Shown in pieces: positions 32,040 through 45,166 of a DNA stretch of 64,000 nt (positions are counted from its first letter, which is position 1; each line of letters begins with the position of its first letter). Both the position numbers and the translations under genes were made by a program. The stretch comes from Cladopsammia gracilis (taxonomy: Eukaryota > Cnidaria > Anthozoa > Scleractinia > Dendrophylliidae): positions 335,501 through 399,500 of the forward strand of contig JAJGOT010000071.1 of assembly GCA_022457155.1 (NCBI GenBank). Reading direction: 5' to 3'. The notes below the pieces were generated by a model. The model was not told where the DNA came from and made no database searches. It worked only from the letters and a program-made list of their open reading frames with translations.

Positions 32040-33157
32040 ATAATATATATACATAGCCCAAGCCTAACAGCGTCGCACTTTGAACAAGCTTAACTAAGGT
32101 GAAACTTAACTACGGCGAAAGGTTGGAAGCACAAGAATTAAGATTGACGAACGGGCTATTTTCAATTTTAGCAATTCTCAAAAACGGTATTACGCGACTG
32201 TCTGCACAGTTCATTTTTATAGACCGTACAAAAGTTCACAAAAACAACTTTTCTGTCTAGAATAACTAGTACCACTAGTTTCCGAATAAAATACAGTTTA
32301 TGTTTGTCAAAAATTGCCCGAGAAACTGATTTGAAAATCAAAAATTGCAAAAATACACAAACATATTTGCATAAGGCGATGCGAGTGAAGATGGAACTGT
32401 ACTATAAAATCAAGGTCTTGTTTTGTTTACATAAAATCGCTTTTCAATCTATCTATGAATGAACAAACACATAAAAATGGACAACACAATCTTCTTTCGA
32501 AAAAATTTATTCAAATCTCCATTAGTTTACGTTTAAAAGCAACACGCGTACCATTTAATTATAGCTCATCGAGTTCAAGCTTCCTTCGATGAAATTCAAG
32601 AGATCGATAAAACTGAATTTAAGCAAAATCAATTCTCCAAAACTAACAATAATACTAATAAAAAGTCACTCACAGATTGATATCAACATAAATTCTCATC
32701 GAAAACTGTAATCTGTTTTACCTTTAAGTCCCTGGCTTGCTTGGAAATTCAAATATCTGCTTCTGGTTCTGAAATCCGTAGAAAACAAACATCTCCCGCA
32801 TTGATAAAAACGTAATACATGAAGTTCCTCGAAGCAAGATTTTATCCCTGAAAGCTAAAGCGGCTTCTGAGTATACCTTTATTAGTATCCCTGTCTTGAG
32901 TAGCAAACCGCGAAAAAATGCAGGAAAATAACGACTTTAATTCTCCGCTAGACACAACAAAACAACTAAAGTGTTTACCGAGCTCACGGCTGTGTGGCCG
33001 CACAAAAAAAAAGCCTTGCTTTCAAGATCCCTGATGTTGTTCCAACACGGTGGGCAGGCGGGCAGGCAAACACGCGCCCGTGAAACATTCCGCTAGCCAT
33101 GACCATGAAAAATCACGGCATAGGTTCTACGAGTATGGAGCTGCGCAGCCAGGCCTT
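32040..33157. mobile_element. R1 repeat family, copy 1 (right end lost)
   Basis: Begins with tatatat(a)cata, then a 5' block containing 'acagcgtcgcacttt' and 'gcttaactaaggtgaaactt'. It shares long blocks with copies at 44479-45166 and 52952-54231, including the small minus ORF starting MLLKTGILIK and the 3' block 'catgaccatgaaaaat'. The terminal hairpin and final CGCTATTA are missing: sequence switches to the SWIM/YqaJ gene at about 33157. Possibly a Helentron-type non-autonomous element (see copy 2). Confidence 0.75.
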
Positions 33158-35811
33158 TGGACGAAATTGGAGTCGATCCGGTCACCATTCCGATCAACAG
33201 TTTGACACGGAGTGCCTTTCTCCTATCGAAGCGATGGATTTGCTTAGCTATTTGGTTTTGGAAACAAGTTTCTACACGAAAGAGCAGTTCAAAGCATACA
33301 AGAGTTTGGAGGGCTACAACTTTGTGGTTCAGGATTTTTATCAGGCATTCAAGGCTGTGTTGTCGCTGGAAAGCACGTTGTTACAGGAAAAGTGAGACAT
33401 TCACAAAGAATGAATGGCCCTTTGATCTCTGTGTGGGTTGTCGCCGAAGAAGACGGAACAATCAAATCAGCCCACTGCTTAGGGTGCAAAGCAGGGCTGT
33501 CGGAAACATGCTAGCATGTTGCAAGTGTGTTGTTTTATATCGAAGCGTGGACGAGGATTCGCAGTAAGTTGGCCTGTACCCAAGTTAAATGTACATGGTT
33601 GTTGCCATCATTTCTAAACGATGTCCCATATGCAAAAATGCGCAACATAAATTTGACCTCCGCCAGAAAACTTAAAGCGGATTTGGATGAAAAAATCGAT
33701 AGTTTAGGAGAGGCTAAGGCAACATCCTTCACCGGCAGCAGAAGAGAACTAACAGTGCAAGTTCCCACGGAGACTGAAATGAACACCCTTTATGAAAGTC
33801 TAGACAAATCAAAAATTAAACCAGTGGCTTTAAGTCTTATCGAGCCCTACTCTGACCAGTTTGTGTCAGAAAGCAGCAGTATCCAAACAATCCCAGACCT
33901 TTTTGACAATTACAATTTAAACCTCACGTACACTGATTTACTAGAGAAGTGCTTTAATGTAGAAATTTGCTTGTCAAGTAAAGACATTGCACAAATTGAG
34001 AGAGATACACAGAGCCAGGCAAATGGGAGTGCATTTTTTCGACATAGAGCGGGTCGTATTGGTGTGTCAATGAGTGGAGCAGTCTGCCGGACAAACCCAG
34101 CACAGCCATCACAATCACTGATCAAGACAATCTGCTATCCAAACTTATTTAAAGTAAACACAAAAGCAGTGATTCATGGGTGCAAACATGAAGCTGATGC
34201 AATTAAAGCCTATGAAGAAGAAATGAAAAACAGTCATGATGACTTTAAACTCTCGCAGTGTGGCTTAGTTATCAACCAAGAGTACCCTTGGATTCATGCC
34301 ACTCCAGACTTCTTAGTATCTTGCTCATGCTCTGGACTGGGGTGCGGAGAGGTCAAATGTCCTATTTGTATTGACCGATGTGACTTTGACAGTTATGTTT
34401 TGAAGAAGAATGCTTGCCTGGAAAAGGTAGCCAGTAATTTCCAGCTGAAACGAAACCACAAATACTTTTTTCAAGTTCAACAACAGCTTTTGACATAACC
34501 TGAACGGAAGTACAATGATTTTGTTGTTTGTGCTTTTGACAGTTCTCACCATGCAACAATTATCAAAGAGAGAATTTACCCTGACCATGGTCACTGGAAG
34601 GAGGTTTTGCCAAAACTTACCACTTTCTGGAGAACATGTATTTTGCCTGAAATTTTAGGCAGATGGTACACAAGAAAGTGTGACATTCTGATGAGATACC
34701 ACAAGCAGGTGTTTGTTTCTGCAGAATGCCATCATGTGGAAACCCCCACTGCCCATTTGTTGAATTTCATCCCTCGTGTTTAGCAATCTCACCCCCACTA
34801 CCAAGGGTGTGGTACTGCCCACACTGCTGCAGGCTACCACAGTTTAAGCGGTCGAAAAAAGGAAAGGAGAAATCTCCAGAAATAATGGCTAAGGCTTCAT
34901 CTCTCAACAGTACTTGTATTTGCCAAGCAGTGCCACAGCAATCTGACAAATTACTTGAGTGCCACAGCGATGATTGCCAGAGTGGAAAATTTTTTCACTT
35001 GACCTGCCTTGGTTACAAGAAATTGCCCAACAACAGCAAGACAACTTGGAAATGCACCGATTGCAAAACAAAACATGCAAAGCCATTTCATGCCAGCACC
35101 GCAGTTCAAGGGACATGTCAGGAAACTCCAGTTGCACCTACCACTTGTTCTTCTCAATCTCATGATGATAAACCTGCGTCCTATGAACTTGACAATGCAC
35201 AAGAATCTGATCATGACAGTGAAGAGGAAAGTGCTGATGACATCGAGGTTACTATGGTTACAACTTGTGAATCTGAACGATATCGTACACTAAGAAATCT
35301 TGATGAACAAGATTATCAACTTATTATGTCCCTCCATGGTTGGCTTGATGGTGCAATTATCCACAGTGAACAGGTACTTTTGCAGAAAATTAACCCTTTG
35401 ATTGAAGGTTTTCTGCGTCCTACATTAGGTCCAGTGCGAAATTTTAATGTTTCTGGTGAATTTGTACAGTTATTGCATACAGGACACAATCACTGGGTTT
35501 GTGTCAGCTCAATAGGATGCCTTCCCGGAACAGTCAGAGTTTTTGACAGTCTTTATCATGACATCATCTCACAAGAAGTTGAACATCAGGTCAAAGACTT
35601 AGTATTAGCAGAGAGCTTCCAGAAACTCGAGTATGCACCCTGCCAACAGCAAAGAAATGGAAGTGACTGTGGGGTTTTCGCTATTGCTTTTGCGACAAGT
35701 CTTGTATTTGGATCCAATCCACAAAACCTGAATTTTGAAATTACAAAAATGTGCCCACATTTAGTGACCTGTCTTCAAGCTGGTCTGATGTCTCAGTTTC
35801 CATCGTTTTAA
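33158..35811 (+). pseudogene. SWIM zinc finger - YqaJ nuclease - PHD fingers - Ulp1-like protease gene
   Basis: Recognisable from LSPIEAMDLLSYLVLE. After a frameshift near 33390 comes a SWIM-type finger (AHCLGCKAGLSETC, TAG 33512-33514, HVAS). A YqaJ/lambda-exonuclease-like PD-(D/E)xK nuclease follows: EADAIKAYEEEM, HATPDFLVSC, CGEVKCP, YFFQVQQQL. TAA at 34496-34498 and a shift near 34720 precede two PHD-like fingers (WYCPHC; CHSDDCQSGKFFHLTC ... CTDC). Last is a C48/adenain-type protease with HNHWVCV, VRVFDSLYHD and QQRNGSDCGVF (His-Asp-Gln-Cys). In cnidarians I associate this gene type with transposon accessory ORFs, here paired with the THAP protein at 39734. Inactive through several lesions. 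Confidence 0.75.
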
Positions 35812-36044
35812 ATTTTAGTGACTTACAAGAACCCTTGCAATAACTGCAGCATTAACATTTTTTTTAGATACCTGGACAGCTATCTCACATTGTTAACTAA
35901 ATAGTTTTTGAGACACACAAAAAAGCTTCAGATGTAATTGATATTTATTTACAAAATAAACTGTTTCAACCAATTGGCCACCAGTAAGGTTTGACAAATT
36001 AAAATACTTCCCTTTCATTGCTTTACAAATCGTAATCCCCTTAA

Positions 36045-36246
36045 CCCTTCACTCCCAAGATCTGAAATTCAATTCTCCTAACTGATGACCATACAAACCT
36101 TTGTTCTCTGTTCCTGAGAATTGGTGTAACATAAAGACACTTTCCCATAGTTGATTATTTTCCAAATTCTCATCACCTGTCTCCTTGACAGAGTAGTAAA
36201 ATCGTTAGGAGAATTTATTTGCTAGTCATTTCTGGGAGTGAAAGGT
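36045..36246. mobile_element. TTAA-flanked MITE (piggyBac-like)
   Basis: TTAA at 36041-36044 and 36247-36250 flank inverted ends CCCTTCACTCCCA / TGGGAGTGAAAGG. 'ttctcctaac' and 'gttaggagaa' extend the symmetry internally. 202 bp, no ORF. Confidence 0.82.
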
Positions 36247-36281
36247 TTAAGTAATAATTTTCTAAAGTCTCAAGTAGTTTA

Positions 36282-36789
36282 AGGCCTGGGTCAAAGGCTT
36301 TAATCAGGAAAAGCGGTTTATTCGTGATAATTTTAACACAGGGCATGGAACTGAATCAAAATTTGGCACATAAAAAGGTCTTATCGTCCTTAACATTTTT
36401 AAGTATGATAAGTCATGTGACATGTCACGTGGCCATTTTCCTTAAAGTAGCAAATATTTGATGAATTGGCGACAGGTTTAAGAGAAAACATAAAATAAAA
36501 ATACCTTTCTGATGCAGATTAAATATTTCCAGCCCCATCATTCCAAACGTAGAAGGTTAGATATGTTAAACATCCATCAGAAAAGCTAATTTATTCAACA
36601 ATACAAAGAACATTTGTCGGCATAACGCCGATTTGCTTAATTTTGATCACGTGACTTGTCACGTCTGCGTTAAGGCAGAAGAAGACGTCAAGATTTACAT
36701 TCAGGGAAAATTTCAACTTGGTTTAGGCAATCTAGCCTAAGATATTAAGTGTTAACCATATTTTCGGAACAGACTTTAAACCCAGGCCT
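36282..36789. mobile_element. 508-bp TA-flanked MITE
   Basis: Inverted ends AGGCCTGGGT / ACCCAGGCCT with further symmetry inside (CAAAGGCTTT vs AGACTTTAAA; tcacgtggcc vs gatcacgtgac). TA flanks it at 36280-36281 and 36790-36791. No ORF. Confidence 0.72.
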
Positions 36790-37048
36790 TACACTGCTTG
36801 AGTAGGCGTACGATAAAGAACTTCAACCTAATGACTTAAAAAATTGCTTATATTTTTTTCTGCCTTAGCAGTATAGGCAAGAGTTGCGAAGGTACCAAAT
36901 ATAAATTTTGGATGATCGCATTTCTATCTCATGGCCTTGTTTTCTAAATAAGAAAATAATGATAATTTATTGCAAAGAGAAAATTGACACTGATCGCTAA
37001 TGGACCTTAGCAGCAATTAAGGGATACAAATCTAGTGGTAAACATTTA

Positions 37049-38473
37049 CAGTGCGACCACACGAACTGAGGCCACCCAGACAAATTTTGAGACAAATTGA
37101 AATTAGCCAATCACAAGTCAACATCTAGACAATGAAATAGCGGATAATTCAGTTCAAATTCTGAGCTGTGATGTGTTGCGAACCTTTGATATCCATAAAT
37201 TCTTCATTACTCAAATGATAACAATGAAAAATTGTCGCGTTTGTATAAATCAAGCTGGAAAATTTTATGACAACGTCTGGGTTGGCCAGAATCAAAGCCA
37301 GTAGTAAAGAAATTTTGAACAATCCAAAGTAAACGTGATGGCCGCTCATTTCATGCAAACCGGGCGCCGCGAGCGATTTGCAGTTTCAGTGATTACTAAG
37401 CAGAGCTGTCAACAAAGATTGTTTTCATTTTGTGAAGACTCATTCAAGCGGTAATTTCTAACTTTCTCTCCGGTTCCATTTCAATTTGAGAGCGATTCTT
37501 CATGCATCTGAGAGTTTTTATTTGTTATTTTTTTCACTCTCCCCCTGGCACCTTGAGTCTCGAGAAAATCACAATTTATAGTTTAGGACTTCAAAGCTGC
37601 AACCCGGCCTGTAGGTGTATAGTAGAGAACAGAGACGACAAAGGGATTTTATATAAAGTAACGTGAACATTTTGTATAAAAAGTAAAATACCCGCTTTCA
37701 GTGTACGGTCGCCGGATAACAAATTATACTGACAACTCTAACAACTAGATAAACGAGCGGATCCACATGGATAGTTCGCAGTTGTTTCTCAGAAAATAGT
37801 GCTATTTTGTCCACGCCATTTTTGCCGTTGAGTTAAGAAATCGGGAGCAAACTGCAATGAATTATTCGTTTGAAGAAAGGAGGAAAATAACTTTCTTCTT
37901 TTGAGAGTTCTATTTTTTGATCGCACGTTGGAATATGTTATCCTCCTGTCACCTGTGTGACTGTGATGTATCTAATTTATTCGCCGCCAACTTTGCCCGC
38001 TTTTGTCACGTATTTATACACGTCTGTTATTATATAGAAAACAATTTGCTTCTTTGTTGATTTTTTTTGTTTCAACAATCACAACTCGAAGAATTAATAA
38101 AAAGGCAATGATCATGTTTGCTTTCCAACACGCCTTTTTCAGCTCACGAGCTCATGATTTCTCGCTGAGAAGTGCGAATGTGATATAAACTCAAAACTTC
38201 CTCGCGTAGAATTTGTCAGTTTCGGCGCCGTTAACAAAATACCTTCCGGATTGATTTATCCAAACACAGCAATTCATTTTTAGCCTTTGGTCATAGAAGA
38301 TTCTCGACAGTTCAGAAGTTCAGAAGTCTGAATTTTTTGCTCGGCAGTACCAAACAACTGGTCAAGCATAATTATGTGCTATTTGATTGTCTAGATCTTG
38401 ACTTGTGATTGGCTGATTTCAAAATTTGTCTCAAAAATTTGTCTGGGTGGCCTCGGTTCGTGTGGTCGCACTG
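37049..38473. mobile_element. 1425-bp non-autonomous TA transposon
   Basis: Inverted ends of about 95 bp, beginning CAGTGCGACCACACGAACTG (left) and matched in reverse at 38380-38473, are flanked by TA (37047-37048, 38474-38475). No ORF over about 70 codons. The CAGTGC start resembles the termini of the paired/PB1 transposon but the rest differs. Confidence 0.85.
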
Positions 38474-38984
38474 TAACTACCTTTCCTTTTTGTACAGTTA
38501 TTAATGATCAATGATGTGGATATCTTTACAAATAAACAAACTGTTTAACTGGTCATCTCGCATTTGTCTTTTTTTCCCTTTTCGAAATCTGCACAATATC
38601 ATAATTAATTAAAACTGGCTGTTTTTGGTTTTACAAGTTGTATTTTCAAACAAATGAACTGGGAATTACATGACAGGATGAACTTCTCATTGTTATAATG
38701 AATAAATTTCAACTTCTTGGGTTTAACATATAAAATAGCTTTAAAACGACTCCCGGTCAATTTGTATTTTCAAATAAATCAATTGGGAATTACATGACAT
38801 TGAACCTCTTAGAATCCTATTTAATTTTAGGCGAAATCCATCTTTGAGACAAAAATCCTTAAAAACCATATTCAAATTGGCCACACAACCCCATAAGGGA
38901 CTTCCCCCAGGTGGTGGTACACACATTTACAACATTTTAAAATGAAACCAAAAAATTTCGAAACAGCATGGTTTACATAAGTAC

Positions 38985-39734
38985 AGTGTAGAAAGACACT
39001 TTCCAATTATCCTCGTTGAAATAATTTTTGTCAAAAGGCTTGCTAGTCACTGACTCAGCAAACAAGTAATCAAACTCTTCTGTGAGTTGAGGCATCACTT
39101 GGTGGGCAGTCCTTGATGTAAAGAGATTCCATGGAGCGATATAAATAGTCGAAAGCTTCTGTTTGAGTAGAGCATGTGCTGTGTGTTGCTCGCTCGTTGG
39201 GATCTGATTCTTGCTGGTCTGTAGGTTGCAAGTCTAAGTTCTCCACTTGACCTTGTTCTGAACTGGTACTTGCACTTTCAATCTCAGCAGCAAAATGAGC
39301 AAGGGGAACTCCAGGCTCATTTAATTTCCGCTGCTTCAGTAAACGTTCTTGTTCCTGTTGTTCTGCTTGACGTTTCGCCTTTCCTTTGACCTCCCCGCTC
39401 AAGCCTCTCGCGATTGGGCTTGATGTTGTTCACCTTGCGTCACCGTTTTGTCATGGCCTAAATTGAGAGTGGGAACCCAGTCAATGTTGTAACGATCCCA
39501 CAAAGGAGCTGCAGTTCCAGAATGGAAATGTTGGTCGCAAACTTTATCGCTGTTCAAGATTTTATCCGTAGGATCAGCACAGCTTATTGCAGAGATCCAC
39601 AATCACCGTCGCTTGATACTCAATTCCTCAACTTCTGGGCCTTGATTTGTAATAATAGCTGGAACTCGATACAATCGGACTCCCTCACCTCGACCAGTCT
39701 TTCTAGAACAGCCAACGATCAGGCACATAGGCAT
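38985..39734 (-). pseudogene. THAP-domain transposase N-terminus (ISL2EU/IS4EU-like)
   Basis: Starts at ATG 39734 (MPMCLIVGCSRKTGRG). The C-x4-C pair, an in-frame TGA after SIKRR, then [26 protein letters not shown] and [13 protein letters not shown] make a THAP C2CH zinc finger. A basic/Gln-rich linker leads to STQTEAFDYLYR, and after a shift near 39090 TEEFDYLFAES, KPFDKNYFNEDNWKVSFYTVL. That is the segment preceding the DDE domain in THAP-bearing transposases. The DDE domain itself is not found. Orientation is tail-to-tail with the YqaJ gene. Confidence 0.72.
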
Positions 39735-39739
39735 TTTGA

Positions 39740-40740
39740 GGCAGCGGAATTAGAGAAAATCGCGTTTAGGTTCACGAGTTGGTGACTACGTGGTCAACAT
39801 ACTGGCCGCCATATTGGTTTTGGAACCCCAACATGGCAGATGAAAATGGCAAGTTGTACCGGAAGTCACGTGAGTGCAAGCCAAGAATTGGCTTCAAGTG
39901 CTGATTGGGTCATTGGATTGCCCGCATTTGTTTTGATTGGTCATAGTAATTACTTTGTTTTTTCTAATGACACTTCTCCAGTAGTAGTAACTGGACTGAG
40001 TGGAGTACAATTAAAGAAGTAATCGGGCGAGTAGGTTGAAGATGGATGGCTGTAATTGACACCCACATGACCGTGCACAAATAATGTAAGAAATAGGCAT
40101 GCGGATGACCAATCACGATCAATAGTTTTGCCATTGATACGATTACTATTGCTATTGCGTGGTGAAATTCTGCTCTTATCATTTCTTTGTATGAAAGATA
40201 TTCGATAAAATTAAATTCCCAGTAACAGTTAACTTCACAGCTAATACGTCCTTTTTATGTTTTTCTTTAGGCTTAAGTCTATGTGGACAGTAGTGGAAGC
40301 AGTGGGTCACTAATTAGTGTACAGTCGAACTTACTGTGGAGGAGAGATAATCTTTGTTCATGATTTTAAATTTGTTCAAATTACAAGATTAATTGAAATA
40401 ATATCTATGTCAACTTCTCTCAATGAACACCTTTCTAAAACAGAAAAAATTACCTGTTATAGTGAACGTCTTAAGACGAACACTTTATGCGAGGTACACT
40501 GATGTCTCAAGCACAATCTATGTATGTGTATATGAACAACAGTCTTATCGTGACTACTTATATTAATGTTTTCATGTAAACAAGTCACCACACATGTTTT
40601 TCTTTTTTTTATAATGGAATGAGGTCAACCTTTTTTCATTTTTCTGACAAGGAGACCAAGGACAAACACCAAATCGTCAGTCCAAGATAAACATGCACAA
40701 GATACTAGGGGGGCGTTGAAGAGCCTTGTTGCAAAAAGTA
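39740..40740. other. Interval between THAP remnant and LINE, no gene recognised
   Basis: Probably holds the THAP gene promoter/transposon end (39740-39900) and the 5' UTR of the following LINE. A weak inverted pair (acagtcgaacttac near 40320; aagtgttcg reversed near 40480) could be a decayed MITE. No supported ORF. Confidence 0.4.
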
Positions 40741-40744
40741 GTGT

Positions 40745-41800
40745 TTGCAGTCAATACCTTTGAGGGTTATTCAAGAGAAAAGACAGAGCCACTGGGAAAA
40801 AAATGTTAGCAAAAGAAGGAAAACACTCACAACGGCCATCAAGAATGGTTTAATTGGAAATGGAGACATTGTTTGTGCAATAGCTTGGTGCAAAATTAAT
40901 GAAATTTACCTAAGCAGGTATGCTGTTTTCAACATGATAAAGGTGGCGAAAGTTCTTCTCCTGCTTCGAAATGAACACAAGTACCAAGTGAGGACACAAA
41001 GGGGCTTTAAGCGACTTCCCCGCTTCACCTCGGACGAAGATACCTTGGCAGATAAATGGGGTAAATCAAAGAATGATATGTGGAATATTTTTTGTGAAAT
41101 TAAAACTGATAAGAACAAAATTCTAGCTGAAAATCTGGCTCTGAGGAAAGATGTCGAAGAGTTGAAATCTTTACAAGTCAGCGATGTACAGATCGCCAGT
41201 CTAAAGCAAATGGTCGACAACATTGCAACTACAGTTAAAAAGTATGAGAAGGACTTAAAAGATCAGGAAAACTACATCAATCAACTAGAAGATAGGATTT
41301 ACGATCTCAAGCTGAATCAAGACTCAGTGGAGCAGTACACCCGAAAATATAATTTGGAGATCTATGGAATTCCAGAAAAACGTGGTGAAAATTTAAAAGA
41401 TGTAATCATATCGATAGCGACTCAATTAGATGTTGATATTCGCAGCCAAGATATTGACATTGTTCATCGTTTATACAAAAAGCCACCAGCAATAAAACCC
41501 ATCATTGTGCGTTTCTCGTCACACAGCAAGAAGCACGAATTTTACCAAGCCCGGTTCAAGCTGTGAGAAGCAGATTTTTCCAGCATTCTGCCTGGATCGT
41601 TCAAGGGCTCCCACTCTATTTTCATTAATGAAAACCTCACAGCGAGGAGAAAAGAGCTTCTGGCTAAAGTTTGCAAGCTAAAGACGGAAAAATCCTATCA
41701 TCGTGTTTGGACAATGGACGGCAAAATCTTCCTACGGGTAGCTGAAGGTACTAAAATCATCCAAATCCGTGAAGATGACGATCTTGATAAGTTTAAATAA
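40745..41800 (+). pseudogene. ORF1: LINE (L1/Tx1-like) ORF1 protein
   Basis: The central part is coiled coil (NKILAENLALRKDVEELKSL ... YEKDLKDQENYINQLEDRI). An RRM-like segment follows (EQYTRKYNLEIYGIPEKRGE; DIDIVHRLYKK; PIIVRFSSHSKKHEF). A frameshift after YQARFKL (41566) leads to the conserved C-terminal domain in another frame: FINENLTARRKELL, VWTMDGKIFLRVAEG, ending DDDLDKFK at 41798. This is the nucleic-acid chaperone of L1-type elements. The N-terminal 80 codons are not recognised and the true start is uncertain. Confidence 0.75.
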
Positions 41801-42040
41801 TCTAAACAATTAGTAAGTCTTCAATTAATTTTTACTGGTTTATTAGAGAAACTCTAAAAGAGCTATTTCTGTTTAACTTTTATGTAATCCCTCTGTATTG
41901 AGCTTCTTTGGGAAGGTGTTCCGACCTATAGCTTTCGGATACAGTTATCAATTTGTGTGTTCTACAAAGCGGTCCTAACACTGAGTTGTGTGTGTATCTG
42001 TGTTGTTTTGTATTGATATAATTTTTGTGATTTCTCTGAC

Positions 42041-44478
42041 ATGTTAGATGTGTCTAAGTGCAGTTTACTTTCCTTGAATGTTAGAGGCCTAAAAAGCCAA
42101 CCTAAAAGAAGTATTTTTAGTTATTTGAAGAACCAAAAATGTTTATTTTATCTCCTACATAAAAACATATTCTGAACCAAAAGATGAAACATTGTGGAAA
42201 AATGAGTGGGGAGGTGACGTTTTTTTCTCCCATGGGACCAATCATCAGAAAGGAGTTTTTATTTTAGTTAACCCTTTATATGATCTGTCCGTCGACAGTC
42301 ATTACAGTGATCCGGAAGGCAGGATTGTAATTATCAACTTGCTTATTCAAAAGGTTAAACGCTCTATTTGTAACATTTACGCTCCTAACAACCTGGCACA
42401 ACAAGACAAGTTTATCCAAAGCTTAAATGAGATTTTGTTAAGCAAAGTCGAAATTGATAATGTAATTATTGGTGGTGACTGGAATGTAACTCTGCAACGT
42501 ATTGACAAAAAAGGTGGCACGCAGTGGAAACCATCAACCTATCGTGACAAAGTACTATTAATGATGGAAAAATTGAATCTATCCGATGTATTCAGAAAAA
42601 AGGACCCTTTAAAAAAAGCTATACATATGAATCCAAATATCTAAAAGTTCAATCAAGAATAGACTTTTTTCTGGTATCAAATTCCATTACTAAATTCGTT
42701 CTTGCTATTGACTCAAGAATCTCTATAGCTCCTGATCACAAAGCAGTCTGACTAAAATTAGAAATTAGCAATCATAGTCACGGACCTGGCCTATGGAAAT
42801 TTAACAACTGCTTGCTCGAGGACGAGAACTATGTAAATTTAATCAAAGACAATTATCCAAAAATAAAAGAAAAATATCTTGACATTGAGGACAAAAGACT
42901 CAAATGGGAATTAGAAGCCTAACAATTCCTTATTCAAAAAACAAAGCCAAGCAGAGAAGAAATGTGGAAAAAGTCATTCAGAACCACTTGGATGAAATCG
43001 ATGCGTTGATTAACAGTAATGAACTTCAAAACATTGAATCTGAACTAAAAGAATATGAACGATTGAAACGCGATCTTCAGGATATTTATGTTAGTAGAGG
43101 AAAAGGTGCAATATTTCGCTCTAAAGTGCGATGGACTGAAGAAGGCGAGAAGATGACCAAATACTTCTTTAACATAGAAAAGAGAAATTTTAACAGGAAA
43201 GTCATAGTGGAACTCAAACCTGATCCTGATGGTAATATCATTGTTGACAAAAAAGAAATTATGAGCGAAATTCACCTTTTTTATGCTGACTTATATAAAT
43301 CGGAATTAGATGGTGACAAAAGTGAAAGCAGCGACTTTGATAACTTTATTGCCAATTTAGAACTGCCAAAATTGTCTGACAATGAAATTGAGGGAAAGCT
43401 TACTCTTAAAGAATGCCAGAATATATTGAAGACTTTCAAATTAGTGAAAACTCCAGGAGAAGATGGCTATACTGTCGAATTCTTAAACTGTTTTTTTGAA
43501 ATTCTTGATCAGGATCTTCTGGATAGTCTTAATGCTTCCTACGACGTTGGCGAACTATCAGTTTCTCAAAGAAGAGGTGTCATAACACTTGTTCCAAAGG
43601 AAGACTCCAATTTATTGCTTCTGTCCAATTGGCGCCCTATCACTCTGTTAAATGTAGGCTAAAAGATTAGAAAATGTACTACCTAAGTTAATTAATCCAG
43701 ACCAAAACCGGATTTAAGGGAAGATTTATCGGACAGAACATAGATTGTTAACAGATGTTCTTGAGCAAACAAAACAGCAAGGTATTCCAGGAAAGCTTTT
43801 GATACTTTAGAATGGCCCTTTATTCAACAGACTCTTTCTGTATTTAACTTTGGTGAAAGTTTTAAATGTTGGTCTCAACATTTTATGCTAAATGTGAAAG
43901 CTCAGTCTTAAACAATGGTTTTTGCACGGAGTCCTTTTCTTTGTCAAGAGGAGTTAGACAAGGTTGTCCACTATCTCCTCTCCTCTCCATTTTAGGAGGA
44001 GAAATTCTAGCGAGTAAGATACGACAAGATTGTAAATATTCAAGGGTTAAAAATTTACAATCATGAATTTAAAATTAGCCAATTCGCTGACGACACTTCC
44101 TTATTATGTAAAGATCTTGATTCGGTTGAAAACGCCATTGCCTTACTTAATGTCTTTGGACATGTATTAGGGTTGAAGCTTAATCAGTCCAAAACAAAGG
44201 CACTTTGGTTAGGTCCTTGACGTCTCAATGATTCGAAACCGCTGGGTTTAAAATGGACAAAAGATCCAGTCAGAACTCTCGGTATTTTTATCTCTTATGA
44301 TGAAAAAGGAAACTATAAGAAAAATATTACTGAAAAAATCGAGAAAATGGACAACCGGCTCAACTTTTGGAGGTCTCGAAGATTAACTTTACTTGGCAGA
44401 TGTTTAATTTTTAAGTGCCTAGGAATTCCGCAGCTGATTTATTCAGCTTCAATGTCGAACATGCCTCAGGAAACGAGT
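42041..44478 (+). pseudogene. ORF2: LINE ORF2, segment 1 (endonuclease and reverse transcriptase)
   Basis: ATG at 42041 opens MLDVSKCSLLSLNVRGLKS, the usual APE endonuclease start. Further motifs: YAPNNLAQQDKF, IGGDWNV, SRIDFFLV, APDHKAV. RT: NWRPITLLNVG, SRGVRQGCPLSPLL, QFADDTS (near 44080), LGLKLNQSKT. Many stops and shifts (e.g. near 42170, 42645, 43660, 44065, 44220). Interrupted at about 44478 (SNMPQET) by R1 copy 2, then by the Ngaro-like element and R1 copy 3. Confidence 0.85.
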
Positions 44479-45166
44479 AATATATATAGATACGCCAAGC
44501 CTAATAGCGTCGCACTTGAGCAAGCTTAACTAAGGTGAGACTTAACTAAGGTGAAAGGTTGGAAGCACAAGAACTAAGATAACGACCGGGCTATTTTCAA
44601 TTTTAGCAAAGGTTAAGTAAATCAAAAATTGATATCAACATAAATTCCCATCGAAAAATGTGATTTATTTTACCTTTAAAGCACTGGACTGCTTGGAAAT
44701 TCGTTGAAACTCCGCATCTTCGGTTCTGAAATCCGTAATAAAAACAAGGCATCTCCCTGCATTGCTCCTGCATTGATAATATGAAGTTCCTCGAAGCAAG
44801 ATTTTATCCCTGAAAGCTCTTCTTTTTCCACTAAAGCGCTTTCTGAGTATCCCTTAATTAGTATCCCTGTCTTGAGTAGCAAACCGCGAGAAAAGGCAGG
44901 GAAATAACGACTTTACTGCTCCGCTAAACACTGCGAAAGATCCAACTTTTTTAAAACTTTAAAAAGTGTTTACCGGGCTGACGGCTGTATAGCCGCGCGT
45001 GTGGCATCATACACGCATGTGAGTTTGCCTTGAGCGACTTGACACGTCACGGAGGCGCGCCCGTGAAACATTCTGCTAGCCATGACCATGAAAAATGAGG
45101 GGCATAGGTTCTATGAGTATGGAGCTGCGCAGCCGGGCCTTCAGCCCGGCAAGTGTTCCGCTATTA
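44479..45166. mobile_element. R1 repeat family, copy 2 (internally deleted, inserted in the LINE)
   Basis: Starts near tatatatagata, ends ..CCGCTATTA. Subterminal inverted repeats: AATAGCGTCGCACTTG (44503-44518) and CAAGTGTTCCGCTATT (45150-45165), 13 of 16 positions matching. A perfect 7-bp stem GCCGGGC/GCCCGGC (45132-45150) lies just before the right end. Subterminal inverted repeats plus a terminal hairpin recall Helentron-associated non-autonomous elements; that classification is inference. About 0.6 kb of the interior found in copies 1 and 3 is missing. Confidence 0.75.

Noticed and set aside
33099..33157. ATG at 33099 as the start of the SWIM/YqaJ gene.
   Set aside because: The same sequence (catgaccatgaaaaat ... 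tatggagctgcgcagcc) is the 3' block of the R1 family in two other places, so it belongs to the repeat and not the gene.
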